Positions 16,685-24,736 are shown, counted from the first letter of the stretch. The stretch is 61,502 nt of DNA from Paenibacillus campinasensis (GCF_002272015.1 NZ_NPBY01000079.1:1-61502), one strand, 5' to 3'. The notes: generated by a model from the sequence alone, not told the origin. Made by a program: numbers and translations.

Positions 16685-17025
16685 TGGGCGTAAAATTATC
16701 GAAGTTTCCGGTGACGGCGCCTAGCGGACGGCAGTACGAAGTCACTATCAAACGTAGTTACGCTGGTCTCGTCGACTTATACAGACTGAACTTTCGTGTC
16801 TATCGGCATGAATTGCGCAGAAAACTATTCGGCGGTACTCGCCTAGCTTGCGTATTAGTGCAGGAGAAATCGTACTGGGAAACGACCGTTGAAGACGTAT
16901 TTCCAATCGTTCAGAAATTAATCCGCGATGTCGAAGCGCAGGTAACTCGTAAGGAAACACGCGAGGCTTCATACGTAGCGTTCGACGCATGGGACGGCAA
17001 GATTACGGAGGTGTCTGCGGAATGA
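16684..17025 (+). CDS. Hypothetical protein
   Basis: A 113-residue basic protein (KLSKFPVTAPSGRQYEVTIKRSYAG; VQEKSYWETTVEDVFPIVQKLIRDVE) without a recognised domain. The ATG overlaps the previous stop, and its own stop overlaps the next ATG (ATGA), so it belongs to the coupled early string 16062-18751. Confidence 0.62.
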   Translation: MGVKLSKFPVTAPSGRQYEVTIKRSYAGLVDLYRLNFRVYRHELRRKLFGGTRLACVLVQEKSYWETTVEDVFPIVQKLIRDVEAQVTRKETREASYVAFDAWDGKITEVSAE

Positions 17026-17222
17026 ACTGGTTTGTATTCGCGGAAGTAATCGTTTGGGCCGTTACGGTCTTGGCCGCTATTATTGCTTGGGCCGCGTTCA
17101 TGGCGCTAGCGGACGAAGTGTCGATGTATCGGTCGGAGCGAAATATGTGGATAACGTTCGCTGTCTGTCTCGCAATTGCAGTAATCGGCGTAGCAACTTT
17201 GGCGGGAATGTACGCCGCATAA
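17022..17222 (+). CDS. Small two-helix membrane protein
   Basis: A 66-residue protein, mostly hydrophobic, with helices at about residues 3-26 (FVFAEVIVWAVTVLAAIIAWAAF) and 43-63 (ITFAVCLAIAVIGVATLAGMY) separated by a short charged loop. There is no family assignment. It is coupled to the preceding gene by ATGA. Confidence 0.65.
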   Translation: MNWFVFAEVIVWAVTVLAAIIAWAAFMALADEVSMYRSERNMWITFAVCLAIAVIGVATLAGMYAA

Positions 17223-17245
17223 AACGTAAAGGAGGAATCGAATAT

Positions 17246-17380
17246 ATGAACGCACTTACAACGGAACAACAACGGCAGGAAGCCGCAGCGATCGCGCAGG
17301 AAATCGAGCGCCAGTTGGATGCCGAGTTTGAGCTGCGGACGGTTGACGGTATTTTAAGACACTACGGGCGGAAAGGATGA
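17246..17380 (+). CDS. 44-residue hypothetical protein
   Basis: A short gene with a strong AAAGGAGG-ATG start. The product is glutamine- and alanine-rich and helical (TTEQQRQEAAAIAQEIERQLDAEF). It overlaps the next reading frame. Its function cannot be inferred. Confidence 0.55.
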   Translation: MNALTTEQQRQEAAAIAQEIERQLDAEFELRTVDGILRHYGRKG

Positions 17381-17385
17381 GCGGA

Positions 17386-17784
17386 ATGACAACGGAAAAT
17401 AAGCGTGACCTTGCGGCAGACCTGGCGATATGCGAGGCGGCGACAGACGGGCCTTGGGAATGGCTGGCGGATATAGTAGACAACGATACTCTACGCGGTG
17501 ATGGAGGATACGTTTGTCACTTCGGATCAGAATATCGCGGATTAGCAGGCGAGGAACCCTACGAAGATGATAAGCGATTCATCGCAGAAGCGCGCGAAGG
17601 CTGGCCGGAAGCTATACGGAGGGCAATGGCGGCCGAGGAACAAGTCGGAGCGCTCATCGAATTATTACGCGAGGCAATCGACATGATTACGCCGAACGAG
17701 ACGGATTATAAATGCGATTATAGGCGCCGGTATGTGCGCCATCAGATCGGTAAAATTGTTCCGGAGGTGGGTGAGGATGAGTAA
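17386..17784 (+). CDS. Ead/Ea22-like hypothetical protein
   Basis: A 132-residue protein with the pattern AADLAICEAATDGPWEWLADIVDND followed by RFIAEAREGWPEAIRRAMAAEEQV. This is a layout common to phage Ead/Ea22-type proteins of unknown function. ATG 17386 is preferred because AAAGG lies 9 bp upstream; ATG 17377 abuts it. It overlaps the next gene by 8 bp. Confidence 0.65.
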   Translation: MTTENKRDLAADLAICEAATDGPWEWLADIVDNDTLRGDGGYVCHFGSEYRGLAGEEPYEDDKRFIAEAREGWPEAIRRAMAAEEQVGALIELLREAIDMITPNETDYKCDYRRRYVRHQIGKIVPEVGEDE

Positions 17785-18205
17785 TATGTGCGTATGTCAT
17801 ATCGAAGGTGAATGGTGCTTCTATTGCGCTATGTACAGTCCGCTAGAGGACAAGTATCGCGAGGCACAGACGGAAATCGAACGGTTGCGGGCGTTCATCC
17901 AACACGAATCGGAGGGCGCAATTGACGACGTCCAGGAACTCGAAAGGCTGCGGCTGGATCGCGACTACTGGCGCGGAGAGGCGAAGGATGCGAATTTACT
18001 TAACGCTGAACTCGAAGGGGAATGCGTCGGCCATATGGAGCAAAACCGGAAGCTCGGCGGAATACTTGCGAACCTACTCGGACTGATTAGCGCGGGATAC
18101 CTGACGATAACGGAAGCACCGTCCGCCGTTGAATACGTAATTAACGACGCAAAGGAGGCACTAAGTAATGGCGAAAAGTCCACGCAAGAAAATAACGGCC
18201 GATGA
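17777..18205 (+). CDS. Cysteine-motif coiled-coil protein
   Basis: A 142-residue protein beginning with a compact Cys/His cluster (CVCHIEGEWCFYC) that could bind zinc. A coiled coil follows (EDKYREAQTEIERLRAFIQHESEG; ELERLRLDRDYWRGEAKDANLLNAELEGE). The start is the ATG after GGTGAGG; a second ATG lies nine bases further on. It overlaps the next gene by 38 bp. Function unknown. Confidence 0.62.
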   Translation: MSNMCVCHIEGEWCFYCAMYSPLEDKYREAQTEIERLRAFIQHESEGAIDDVQELERLRLDRDYWRGEAKDANLLNAELEGECVGHMEQNRKLGGILANLLGLISAGYLTITEAPSAVEYVINDAKEALSNGEKSTQENNGR

Positions 18206-18575
18206 GCGCAAGGACTGGCGCAACCTGCCGCTCGAGCATTGGAATACGGCGACTGTGCACGCAATGGTAATCGAATTAAACGCGGAGAAGTTTGCGGTCG
18301 AGAAATACGTGCCGAGATCGTGGACGTACGAACAAGGCGTAATCAAGCGGAATCTTAAGCAGTACGGCGCGGAGGCTGTACGCGAAACGATCGAGCGCGC
18401 CTTCGCGGAGTATCGGCCGAGCGCTGACTATCCGCAATTAACGGCCGGCTTTCTGCTGACGTATATGTTGCCGCGCATAATGCCGCGCGTGCTGGCCGAA
18501 TTGGAGACGCGAAAAAGACGCCAGGCTGCGGAGAGCCAGGCGCCGGATATCGACGAGGTTATTTCGTGGCTATGA
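18168..18575 (+). CDS. Basic hypothetical protein
   Basis: A 135-residue lysine/arginine-rich protein (KSPRKKITADERKDWRNLPLEHWNTATVHAMV; YEQGVIKRNLKQYGAEAVRETIERAF). This resembles small phage proteins found near replication genes, but no function is assigned. It has an AAAGGAGG ribosome site inside the preceding gene. Confidence 0.62.
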   Translation: MAKSPRKKITADERKDWRNLPLEHWNTATVHAMVIELNAEKFAVEKYVPRSWTYEQGVIKRNLKQYGAEAVRETIERAFAEYRPSADYPQLTAGFLLTYMLPRIMPRVLAELETRKRRQAAESQAPDIDEVISWL

Positions 18576-18751
18576 CGCGGATAGTGAAATATCTATACGT
18601 CAGATGTGATTGCGGACCGCACCTCGCTAATCTCAATGCTCCCGATTGGAATCGCGACAAATGCGACATCTATGCGTGCAATAGTTGCGATCGTCCGCTA
18701 GTATGTCGCGGGGATGACGGCCGGTTCTACTACGTCGGCAGCCGAGCTTAA
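18572..18751 (+). CDS. Small zinc-ribbon-like protein
   Basis: A 59-residue protein with two cysteine pairs (CDCG at about residues 12-15 and CNSCDRPLVC at about residues 36-45), likely one zinc site. ATG 18572 overlaps the previous stop; a GTG at 18566 is possible. It converges with the leftward repressor-like gene, whose stop overlaps its end. Confidence 0.6.
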   Translation: MTRIVKYLYVRCDCGPHLANLNAPDWNRDKCDIYACNSCDRPLVCRGDDGRFYYVGSRA

Positions 18752-18963
18752 CTGGCCGGATCCTCAACGAACTCGACAACGTCTTCAATGCGGCAGTCCA
18801 GGTATTCGCAGATACGGGCGATAACCTGCAGAGCGACGAACTCGCCGTTATTCATCTTCGTATATGTACTCGGAGCGATACCAGTAGCTTCGCGAAGCTC
18901 GGACGCCGTGATATCTCGATCTAGTAAGGTACGTTTAAGCGGCTTAAAACTAGGTCGTAGCAT
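18748..18963 (-). CDS. Cro/C1-type helix-turn-helix repressor
   Basis: A 71-residue Xre-family DNA-binding protein of the compact YozG/HTH_26 type. It shows LLDRDITASELREATGIAPSTYTKMNNGEFVALQVIARICEYLDCRIEDVVEF, a full five-helix HTH. It is leftward in an otherwise rightward block and divergent from the promoter at 19034. That is the classic position of a repressor controlling both its own promoter and an early rightward promoter. Confidence 0.88.
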   Translation of the reverse strand: MLRPSFKPLKRTLLDRDITASELREATGIAPSTYTKMNNGEFVALQVIARICEYLDCRIEDVVEFVEDPAS

Positions 18964-18980
18964 ATTCTCACCTCGTTTTT

Positions 18981-19009
18981 ATTTTATCATTAGTCGAACA
19001 CAACAACAA
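18981..19009 (-). promoter_or_regulatory. Leftward promoter of the Cro/C1 gene
   Basis: On the minus strand: TTGTTG (19009-19004), a 17-bp spacer and TAAAAT (18986-18981), with the ribosome site GAGGTGAG following before ATG 18963. Confidence 0.6.
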
Positions 19010-19033
19010 TTGACGATATTTCAAAATAAACTA

Positions 19034-19062
19034 TTGACTTCTCGGTAGTCATAGCGTATTCT
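19034..19062 (+). promoter_or_regulatory. Rightward sigma-A promoter of the replication operon
   Basis: TTGACT (19034-19039), 17-bp spacer, TATTCT (19057-19062), divergent from the repressor gene. It would transcribe the YopX, helicase-loader and helicase genes. Confidence 0.75.
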
Positions 19063-19269
19063 CTATGGTGTAAACCACACAAAGGCCGCTCGCGCCATCC
19101 CTCGCATCACATACGGACACTCCCCGACCGTCCGTCCACGTTTCAAAACCTCCGCTCATACGATCACGGATTCCGGCGTACCTCTTGCGCAGATCCGGCG
19201 ATAGCTTTGCCGTCCTCTAATTGCGGCAAGGCAGCGCGAGGTTATTTTCGCGTTAAAGGAGACGACGTA

Positions 19270-19404
19270 ATGAAAACGTTAATTGACCGAATTGACTTCG
19301 CGGAGAAAAAGGCGGCGACGCCTACGCGCAACAAGTACCGGCAGAGGCGGTTATCTGCGTATATGACCGCAATAATACGAATGGTAAAGGTGGAACGGAA
19401 ATGA
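19270..19404 (+). CDS. 44-residue basic protein
   Basis: A short gene with AAAGGAG nine bases before its ATG and directly behind the 19034 promoter. The product is strongly basic (FAEKKAATPTRNKYRQRRLSAYMTAIIR). Its stop overlaps the next ATG (ATGA). First gene of the replication operon; function unknown. Confidence 0.6.
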   Translation: MKTLIDRIDFAEKKAATPTRNKYRQRRLSAYMTAIIRMVKVERK

Positions 19405-19547
19405 AAGTCGTAGATTTCATCGAATGCCCGCCGCGCATCTTCTTATTCCTGGCGGATATGTCACGCAACAACAAACGATTACGTCGCGTATGGATACGCA
19501 ATTATCTACGCGTCACGAACGGAGGGAACGGATATGCGAGAGATTAA
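19401..19547 (+). CDS. 48-residue hypothetical protein
   Basis: A small frame starting at the ATGA overlap with the preceding gene. The product is FIECPPRIFLFLADMSRNN followed by a basic tail (KRLRRVWIRNYLR). It ends inside the YopX gene, which starts 13 bases before its stop. Support comes from the tight coupling, not from homology. Confidence 0.5.
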   Translation: MKVVDFIECPPRIFLFLADMSRNNKRLRRVWIRNYLRVTNGGNGYARD

Positions 19548-20025
19548 ATTCCGCGGAAAGCGCGTAGATAACGGCGAATGGGTGTACGGAAATCTGATCG
19601 GAACTGACGCCATAGTCGGAGAAATTGTTGACTTTACGGACGAATACTTCAATACAGAATTTTGGTACAGAGTGGATCCCAAAACAGTAGGTCAATACAC
19701 CGGATTGAAAGATCGCAATAGTATGGAAATTTATGAGGGAGATATTGTACACATAATCGATAATGGATTCGCGGACAAAAACGACATCCAAGACTTCGAA
19801 GAGTGGCTAAAAGATGAAGATGTCATTTCTCACGAGATTGACGACGAAGGTTGGATTACGTACAAATACTCACGAACTAAGGACGTAGTTGTCATGGATA
19901 GGTTTCCTGTCTATTGGCTTAAGGACGAGACGTTCGGATATGAGGGCGAGGATTTAATATACCCTTCTGATTGCGAAGTCATCGGAAACATTCACGAAGA
20001 CACAGGCCAGGAGGAGGAGGAATAG
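19534..20025 (+). CDS. YopX-family protein
   Basis: A 163-residue YopX protein. The N-terminal signature MREIKFRGKRVDNGEWVYGN is followed by YRVDPKTVGQYTGLKDRN and MEIYEGDIV, all classic for the family. YopX proteins are widespread in Firmicutes phages and have no established biochemical role. The gene has GGAGGG upstream and lies in the replication operon. Confidence 0.92.
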   Translation: MREIKFRGKRVDNGEWVYGNLIGTDAIVGEIVDFTDEYFNTEFWYRVDPKTVGQYTGLKDRNSMEIYEGDIVHIIDNGFADKNDIQDFEEWLKDEDVISHEIDDEGWITYKYSRTKDVVVMDRFPVYWLKDETFGYEGEDLIYPSDCEVIGNIHEDTGQEEEE

Positions 20026-20027
20026 TA

Positions 20028-20786
20028 TTGGCTAAACACAGCGCTAGTTGTATCTTAAGCGGACCCTGTACGCTCGCCGACACGGACAAATGTAACCGGA
20101 TGTGTCCGTCGTATATCGCGCTACACGGCTACACGGGCGACGGCGGCCGTATTGGTGCGGCGGGCTTGCCGGCTGACTACCGCCATCTGACCGTCGCCAA
20201 CTCGCCAGCTCGCGAAGGGCAGGCGAAGATATACCGGGCGATCGATGCGTATGTCGCGACGTTCAAACGCCAATTTGACGAGGACTACCGCATTAAGTCG
20301 CTGTACCTTTATAGTGAAGAGCCGGGAACGGGCAAAACGACGACGGCGGCCGCGCTCCTCAACGAATACCTGACCGCGCACTATATCGGAAGCCTGCAGC
20401 GCGGAACAACGCCGCTTGAGCGTCCAGGTTATTACTGGGACATTAACGAATGGCAGCGTGACTATAACAGGTTCACACGTCCGATGGTTCCGAGAGAAAA
20501 GGCAGAACCGGCCGCATCTCGTTACTATCGCGCGATGGAAATTGCGGAAGCCGTTCCGTTCCTAATTGCGGATGATATCGGAGTGCGTGACGCAACTGAG
20601 GCTTTCCGTGCGGATCTCCACTCCGTTATTAACAAGCGCGTGGCTAACGGCCTGCCGACGGTCTACACATCGAATATTCCAATGGCTGAGACACTGCAAT
20701 TGTTTGACGCTAGGATTGCGGACCGGATCCGCGACATGTGCCAGGAGCTGCCGTTCGAAGGCAAATCGAAAAGGGGGCGAAGATAA
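20028..20786 (+). CDS. DnaC/DnaI-like helicase loader ATPase
   Basis: A 252-residue AAA+ ATPase with a cysteine-rich N-terminus (CILSGPCTLADTDKCNRMC). The Walker A box is EEPGTGKTTT near residue 98, the Walker B box is FLIADDIG near residue 178, and a sensor-like TSNIP motif is present. It should load the neighbouring DnaB-like helicase on phage DNA. TTG 20028 follows a run of GGAGG and is preferred. It lies 4 bp before the helicase gene. Confidence 0.87.
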   Translation: MAKHSASCILSGPCTLADTDKCNRMCPSYIALHGYTGDGGRIGAAGLPADYRHLTVANSPAREGQAKIYRAIDAYVATFKRQFDEDYRIKSLYLYSEEPGTGKTTTAAALLNEYLTAHYIGSLQRGTTPLERPGYYWDINEWQRDYNRFTRPMVPREKAEPAASRYYRAMEIAEAVPFLIADDIGVRDATEAFRADLHSVINKRVANGLPTVYTSNIPMAETLQLFDARIADRIRDMCQELPFEGKSKRGRR

Positions 20787-20789
20787 CGG

Positions 20790-22124
20790 ATGAATTGCGA
20801 ACTGTTCGTATCGAAAGTGATCGACGAGAATAACGTGGCCGCGTTCACGCAGTACGGAATCGGTCCGGAGAGTTTCTTCACGCCGCTTGAGAGTAGCGTT
20901 GTTAAATTCGTGCTGGATTACGCGAAAGAGAACGGAGGTAACGCGCCAAGCTACGCAACAATTGTCAGTCATTTTCCTGATTTCGTGTACGTTCCAGGCG
21001 TTAATGACTCATACGAGTACCTCGCGCGAAAAATTAAGGATTACGAAGGAAAGCAGAGATTGGCGGAGTTAATAAACGAAGAGTTCCCGTCTCTGTACCG
21101 TTCTTCCGACACAGAATCGGTAATTTCTGCCTTGCAGGAGAGGCTCGAATCTATTAAAATGGGAACATCCGTTCGTGATAAAATAGGGCGCGATTTGACA
21201 GATATTAAAACATCGCTACTATCCGAGTACCGAAAGCGCGAAGAAGGACGCTCTTTCAAACGTTACGACACGCCCTTTCCGTCTCTTACAAAGGAGATCG
21301 GTGGATTCTTTACCGGAGATGTATACGGCGTTATGGCCGAGTCAGGGCGAGGAAAGACGTATCTTCTTATTCGCATTGTCGATAGCCTTCTGCGTCAAGC
21401 TGCGCGCGTTCTCGTAAAGTCATACGAGGTTAAGGAGTATGTGTGGGTGGCGCGACTTGTATCGGTAATCACCGCGATCGACGAGACGTTCACGGACAAT
21501 TTAGGCCGGAAGCTTGGCATTCCCAACCGCGACATTCTTTCGGGCAAGCTTGAAGATATTGTGCGCGACCGTTTCTTTGAGGTGGTTGAGCAACTAGACT
21601 CGTATTATCCGGGACAGTTGTATTTTCAAGGAAAGAGCGACAAGGGATTGACACGAACACTTGACGATCTGGATGCGGAACTAAGTCGTGTTAAAGTTGA
21701 CGCAGTAGTCCTCGACCCATTCTACGGATTAGCAGACGTTTACGGCAGGAACGCAAATAATACGGCAGGCGGGGCGGCCGAACACGCGGCTACTCGATTC
21801 GAAAACATCATAGGTGACCACGATGTTATCGGATTTTATACCGTGCAGGCGACGGTCGAAAGGAAGCAGTCTGGTGACGATGGGGTTCGAGAACTACATC
21901 TACCTACGCGCGACCAAGTAATGACGACAAAGCGTCTGTTAGCAATCGCAACTGTACTTTTCTCGTTTGATAGCGTTGAGAAAGAAGGAATTGCGCGAAT
22001 TGGCTGCGAGAAGGGGCGGAACGGAGGCGAGGATTTCGTACTAGATTTAATCGCGTTATTCGACTACGGTGTCTTATGCGAGTTCCCAACCGGTCAGGAT
22101 GCCGCAAGTCAATTTTCATTCTAG
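20790..22124 (+). CDS. DnaB-like replicative helicase
   Basis: A 444-residue RecA-fold helicase. The N-terminal half contains a DnaB-N-like helical domain (FFTPLESSVVKFVLDYAKENGGNAPSYATI). The motor has Walker A (AESGRGKTYL, about residue 183) and Walker B (VDAVVLDPFYGL). It would unwind DNA at the phage fork, loaded by the ATPase encoded just upstream and primed by the primase encoded just downstream. It ends at promoter-like element B. Confidence 0.87.
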   Translation: MNCELFVSKVIDENNVAAFTQYGIGPESFFTPLESSVVKFVLDYAKENGGNAPSYATIVSHFPDFVYVPGVNDSYEYLARKIKDYEGKQRLAELINEEFPSLYRSSDTESVISALQERLESIKMGTSVRDKIGRDLTDIKTSLLSEYRKREEGRSFKRYDTPFPSLTKEIGGFFTGDVYGVMAESGRGKTYLLIRIVDSLLRQAARVLVKSYEVKEYVWVARLVSVITAIDETFTDNLGRKLGIPNRDILSGKLEDIVRDRFFEVVEQLDSYYPGQLYFQGKSDKGLTRTLDDLDAELSRVKVDAVVLDPFYGLADVYGRNANNTAGGAAEHAATRFENIIGDHDVIGFYTVQATVERKQSGDDGVRELHLPTRDQVMTTKRLLAIATVLFSFDSVEKEGIARIGCEKGRNGGEDFVLDLIALFDYGVLCEFPTGQDAASQFSF

Positions 22125-22161
22125 CGTGTGATTTTGCGGACGACTTGTATAGATATATAAG
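22125..22161 (+). promoter_or_regulatory. 37-bp promoter-like element, copy B
   Basis: CGTGTGATT, 13 variable bases, then GTATAGATATATAAG, matching 16005-16041 in length and flanks. It abuts the ribosome site of the gene at 22174. Confidence 0.5.
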
Positions 22162-22173
22162 GGAGGCGAAAAC

Positions 22174-22335
22174 ATGACGATCGAATCCGTCGCTAATGCC
22201 GTGAAAGAATTGGCCGGACTTTTTAATTGTTCACACGAGGACGCTTGGAAGAAGTATATGCACCCGGCAATTACAGATGGTTTTGCTTATGCGGATGTGG
22301 CGCGATACATCGACGGTGATACGTATGACGCTTAA
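22174..22335 (+). CDS. 53-residue hypothetical protein
   Basis: A short gene with GGGAGG upstream. The product is an acidic helical peptide (VANAVKELAGLFNCSHEDAWKKYM). It overlaps the primase start by 11 bp (the primase ATG lies in its TATGAC codons). Possibly a primase partner or regulator by position; otherwise unknown. Confidence 0.6.
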   Translation: MTIESVANAVKELAGLFNCSHEDAWKKYMHPAITDGFAYADVARYIDGDTYDA

Positions 22336-23299
22336 CATCGACGTACGCGCCGAACTCGAACAATTCGAATGGGAGCGCGCCACCTGGACGCATGACCGCC
22401 TAATCGCCGTATCGCCGTTTCGCTACGATCGCACCCCGTCATTCTACGTCTACACGGCGGACACGGCCGACGCAAAGGCCGGCTATTGGGGCGATCCAGG
22501 CGCAAGGGATCCGGAATGGCAACGCGGCGGCATCGTTAAACTGCTCGCCTTCTTGCGCAACGAGACGACGGCTGAAACGCTTGAGTACTTGCGATATAAG
22601 TACAGCTCGCCGGAAACAAGTTCCGACTCACTTCCGCAACTTAAGCCGCTGAAACTCACGCAGGAGCGCCGCATTTACCGGCCGCTAGATATGCGCATCC
22701 TCGACCGCTATAAATGGCGCCATCCGTATCTAGGCCAGCGCGGCATTAGCGAGCCGGTCCAGCGGCTCATGCGTATCGGATACGACCGCGAGAGGAAGGC
22801 GATAGTCATTCCGTGGTTCAACGCAAACGGCAGCCTCGGAGCGATTAAGTACCGCCGCGTCGATACGAAGGTCTTCTGGTACGAAAAGGGCGGACGGCCA
22901 ATCCGCGAAATGTTGTACGGCATCGACGTTGTATATGCGAGGCGGCTGCGTAGAGTAGCGCTAGTGGAGGCGGAGGTTGACGCTATGACGCTCATGTCGG
23001 CGGGCGTACCCGCGATTGCGACCGGTGGCGCTACGTCCTGGAACGCCGGCAAGCGCGATATGATCGTGAGGTCACCGATTGAGGACGTCGTCATATTCCG
23101 CGACAACGACGAGGCGGGGCGTGCGTGGCGAAATCGTATCGCGAGTGATCTGCGCGGCCTAGTCCGATTGGAGTGCGCATTAACACCGCGTTATGTGAAA
23201 GACGTAAATGATTTCGCGCAATCAATGGGACTATCGGCGGTAAATTCTGGTTACAAAAACGCAAGATATATCGACAATATATCCAAGCGTGTTATATAA
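22325..23299 (+). CDS. DnaG-type primase with Toprim domain
   Basis: A 324-residue primase. The N-terminal region (RLIAVSPFRYDRTPSFYVYT; GGIVKLLAFLRNET) corresponds to the CHC2 zinc-finger domain but lacks the usual cysteines. The Toprim core follows: VALVEAEVDAMTLMSAG (about residue 212), ATGGATSW, and VIFRDNDEAGRAW. It would make RNA primers for the phage fork with the DnaB-like helicase encoded upstream. The protein is shorter than cellular DnaG, with no obvious helicase-interaction domain at the C-terminus. Confidence 0.85.
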   Translation: MTLNIDVRAELEQFEWERATWTHDRLIAVSPFRYDRTPSFYVYTADTADAKAGYWGDPGARDPEWQRGGIVKLLAFLRNETTAETLEYLRYKYSSPETSSDSLPQLKPLKLTQERRIYRPLDMRILDRYKWRHPYLGQRGISEPVQRLMRIGYDRERKAIVIPWFNANGSLGAIKYRRVDTKVFWYEKGGRPIREMLYGIDVVYARRLRRVALVEAEVDAMTLMSAGVPAIATGGATSWNAGKRDMIVRSPIEDVVIFRDNDEAGRAWRNRIASDLRGLVRLECALTPRYVKDVNDFAQSMGLSAVNSGYKNARYIDNISKRVI

Positions 23300-23365
23300 T
23301 GGAAGGCGTGTACACAATCGGGGGCAGGCAAGCCGCGCAGGAACCAAAAGTTCCCACGTCTTGCG

Positions 23366-23560
23366 CTACCGCCATTTCCAGATATAAAGATCGATCGGGC
23401 TGCACTCGAGCGCGTTTGATATAGCAAGGGCTATCCGTAGTGGCATATTTTTAGTTCGAATGGTGTCGTACGAAGATAGCGTCGATTTGCTGATACCTAT
23501 GCGTCGTGCGAGTTCACCAAGCGACCAGCCTTTTCGTGAGCAGGATCGGATATACGGCAG
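23366..23560 (-). CDS. Xre-type helix-turn-helix protein, start unclear
   Basis: The leftward frame encodes an HTH regulator: YIRSCSRKGWSLGELARRIGISKSTLSSYDTIRTKNMPLRIALAISNALECSPIDLYIWKW. No ATG, GTG or TTG sits at the expected start. The only good ribosome site (GGAGG before ATG 23581) opens a different frame that stops after 27 codons. A CTG at 23560 is the nearest in-frame start-like codon; the frame is open upstream to 23635. Either a frameshift has broken the gene or a non-standard start is used. Confidence 0.55.
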   Translation of the reverse strand: MPYIRSCSRKGWSLGELARRIGISKSTLSSYDTIRTKNMPLRIALAISNALECSPIDLYIWKWR

Positions 23561-23642
23561 CGCACGGCAACTGGTACCATATGCGCTCCTCCAAGATGCA
23601 AAGTGTGTCCGAAAATATTTTAGCATATTTTTCATGTAAAAG

Positions 23643-23673
23643 TGTACGGTTTAAGATTGGCGTCCGTCTAAGT
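23643..23673 (+). promoter_or_regulatory. Third copy of the TGTACG-N16-CGTCTAAGT element
   Basis: TGTACG (23643-23648), 16 bp, CGTCTAAGT (23665-23673), with the same GGTTT extension as the pair at 11999 and 12056. It lies about 40 bp ahead of the sigma-like gene. Confidence 0.6.
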
Positions 23674-23710
23674 AAGTGTAAGGCGAAAACAAAGCTAAGA
23701 GGTGAAGATT

Positions 23711-24373
23711 TTGGGAACTGAAAAATTGAATAAAGCATTCCAAGCATACAGGTTGAACCCTGACGGCGATTCGTTCAACGACCTGTACACACTTGCCAGA
23801 GAGACATTCCTCGCACCAAATCGAGGTAAATTGGCAGTGATGGGGCATAGGGACGTCAACGATGCCGACGCGATCTTCGACGATGTGTTCCTGAGAATAT
23901 CAGGAGACGTTGACATCAGGGACTTTGCACACACAATGCGAACCAGTCTCCGAAATGCGAGAATCGACCTAATTCGGTCCGAATCGAGTCGGAGAAAATG
24001 GATTGACCGCTACCTGGATGACGATTCCGACAAAGACGAAAGCGCGCCAACGCTTCAACTGAGGTCGGAAGAAAACGTGGAATGTGAAGCTATTTTTAGT
24101 GAAAAAAAGAAGAGAACCAACCAGCGCCAGCTGATTGATTCCCTTCTCGAATCGGCCAAGATTCTGTTAGACCCTACGATGATTGCAGTCATCGAAAGGA
24201 TTAAGCGTGGAGAGACTCCGAATGCGATCGCCAAATCGCTCGGCCTCCAACGTAACACCGTAGACCGTAAGCTGCGTCGACTTGCTCGAGGCTATGACCG
24301 AAATATCCACGGTGATATCACCGATTATATGCCGGATAGTGTTCGAATAAGACGCGAGTTTTTAACGGCCTAA
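23711..24373 (+). CDS. Sigma-70-like (ECF-type) regulator
   Basis: A 220-residue sigma-factor-like protein. Residues 45-95 have a region 2 layout (DADAIFDDVFLRISGDVDIRDF; SLRNARIDLIRSESSRRKWIDRY). Residues 145-200 have a region 4 helix-turn-helix (MIAVIERIKRGETPNAIAKSLGLQRNTVDRKLRRLARGYD). The separation is longer than usual for ECF factors. TTG 23711 follows AAGAGGTG at good distance. Its own upstream region carries a CGTCTA-type element that also occurs upstream of 12116, suggesting an autoregulated phage sigma regulon. Confidence 0.75.
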   Translation: MGTEKLNKAFQAYRLNPDGDSFNDLYTLARETFLAPNRGKLAVMGHRDVNDADAIFDDVFLRISGDVDIRDFAHTMRTSLRNARIDLIRSESSRRKWIDRYLDDDSDKDESAPTLQLRSEENVECEAIFSEKKKRTNQRQLIDSLLESAKILLDPTMIAVIERIKRGETPNAIAKSLGLQRNTVDRKLRRLARGYDRNIHGDITDYMPDSVRIRREFLTA

Positions 24374-24562
24374 TAATACCCGTAGTTGGTTTGGCACTCA
24401 GGCAAAGCGTCAAACCTTCTACAACAGTATTACCATTTTATTATAACATGAAACATGTTGTTTACTACGTTCTGTAATAAATTGTAATTCAAACATTTTC
24501 ACAATTGGAATTATACCGCACTTTCTCTAGGCTTGTCAACTAATTGAGAGGGGTTCTTAATC

Positions 24563-24736
24563 ATGTCTCGAATTATTCTACGTACTGCTAACGCAAAGGT
24601 TTCGCTAAATAAAAGAAATTATCCGAAAAATGCACGCATTGTTGACGCAATCTACAACGGAGGCGTCGAAGAGCACGAAGATATCGCGGATTATTTCGCG
24701 TCGGACATCCCGCTTAAAGGGGTGCGCGTCGGATGA
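24563..24736 (+). CDS. 57-residue hypothetical protein
   Basis: A small gene after a 190-bp AT-rich gap, with GAGAGGGG upstream of the ATG. The product is SRIILRTANAKVSLNKRNYPKN followed by an acidic tail. The stop overlaps the ATG of the next gene (ATGA), which supports translation. Function unknown. Confidence 0.6.
   Translation: MSRIILRTANAKVSLNKRNYPKNARIVDAIYNGGVEEHEDIADYFASDIPLKGVRVG

Larger units (their letters stand above)
18964..19269. other. Divergent control region and leader of the replication operon
   Basis: These 306 bp carry no gene. They contain the leftward promoter of the repressor (18981-19009), the rightward promoter (19034-19062), and a GC-rich leader of about 200 nt (19070-19255). 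The leader ends in a strong ribosome site for the gene at 19270. Confidence 0.7.
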
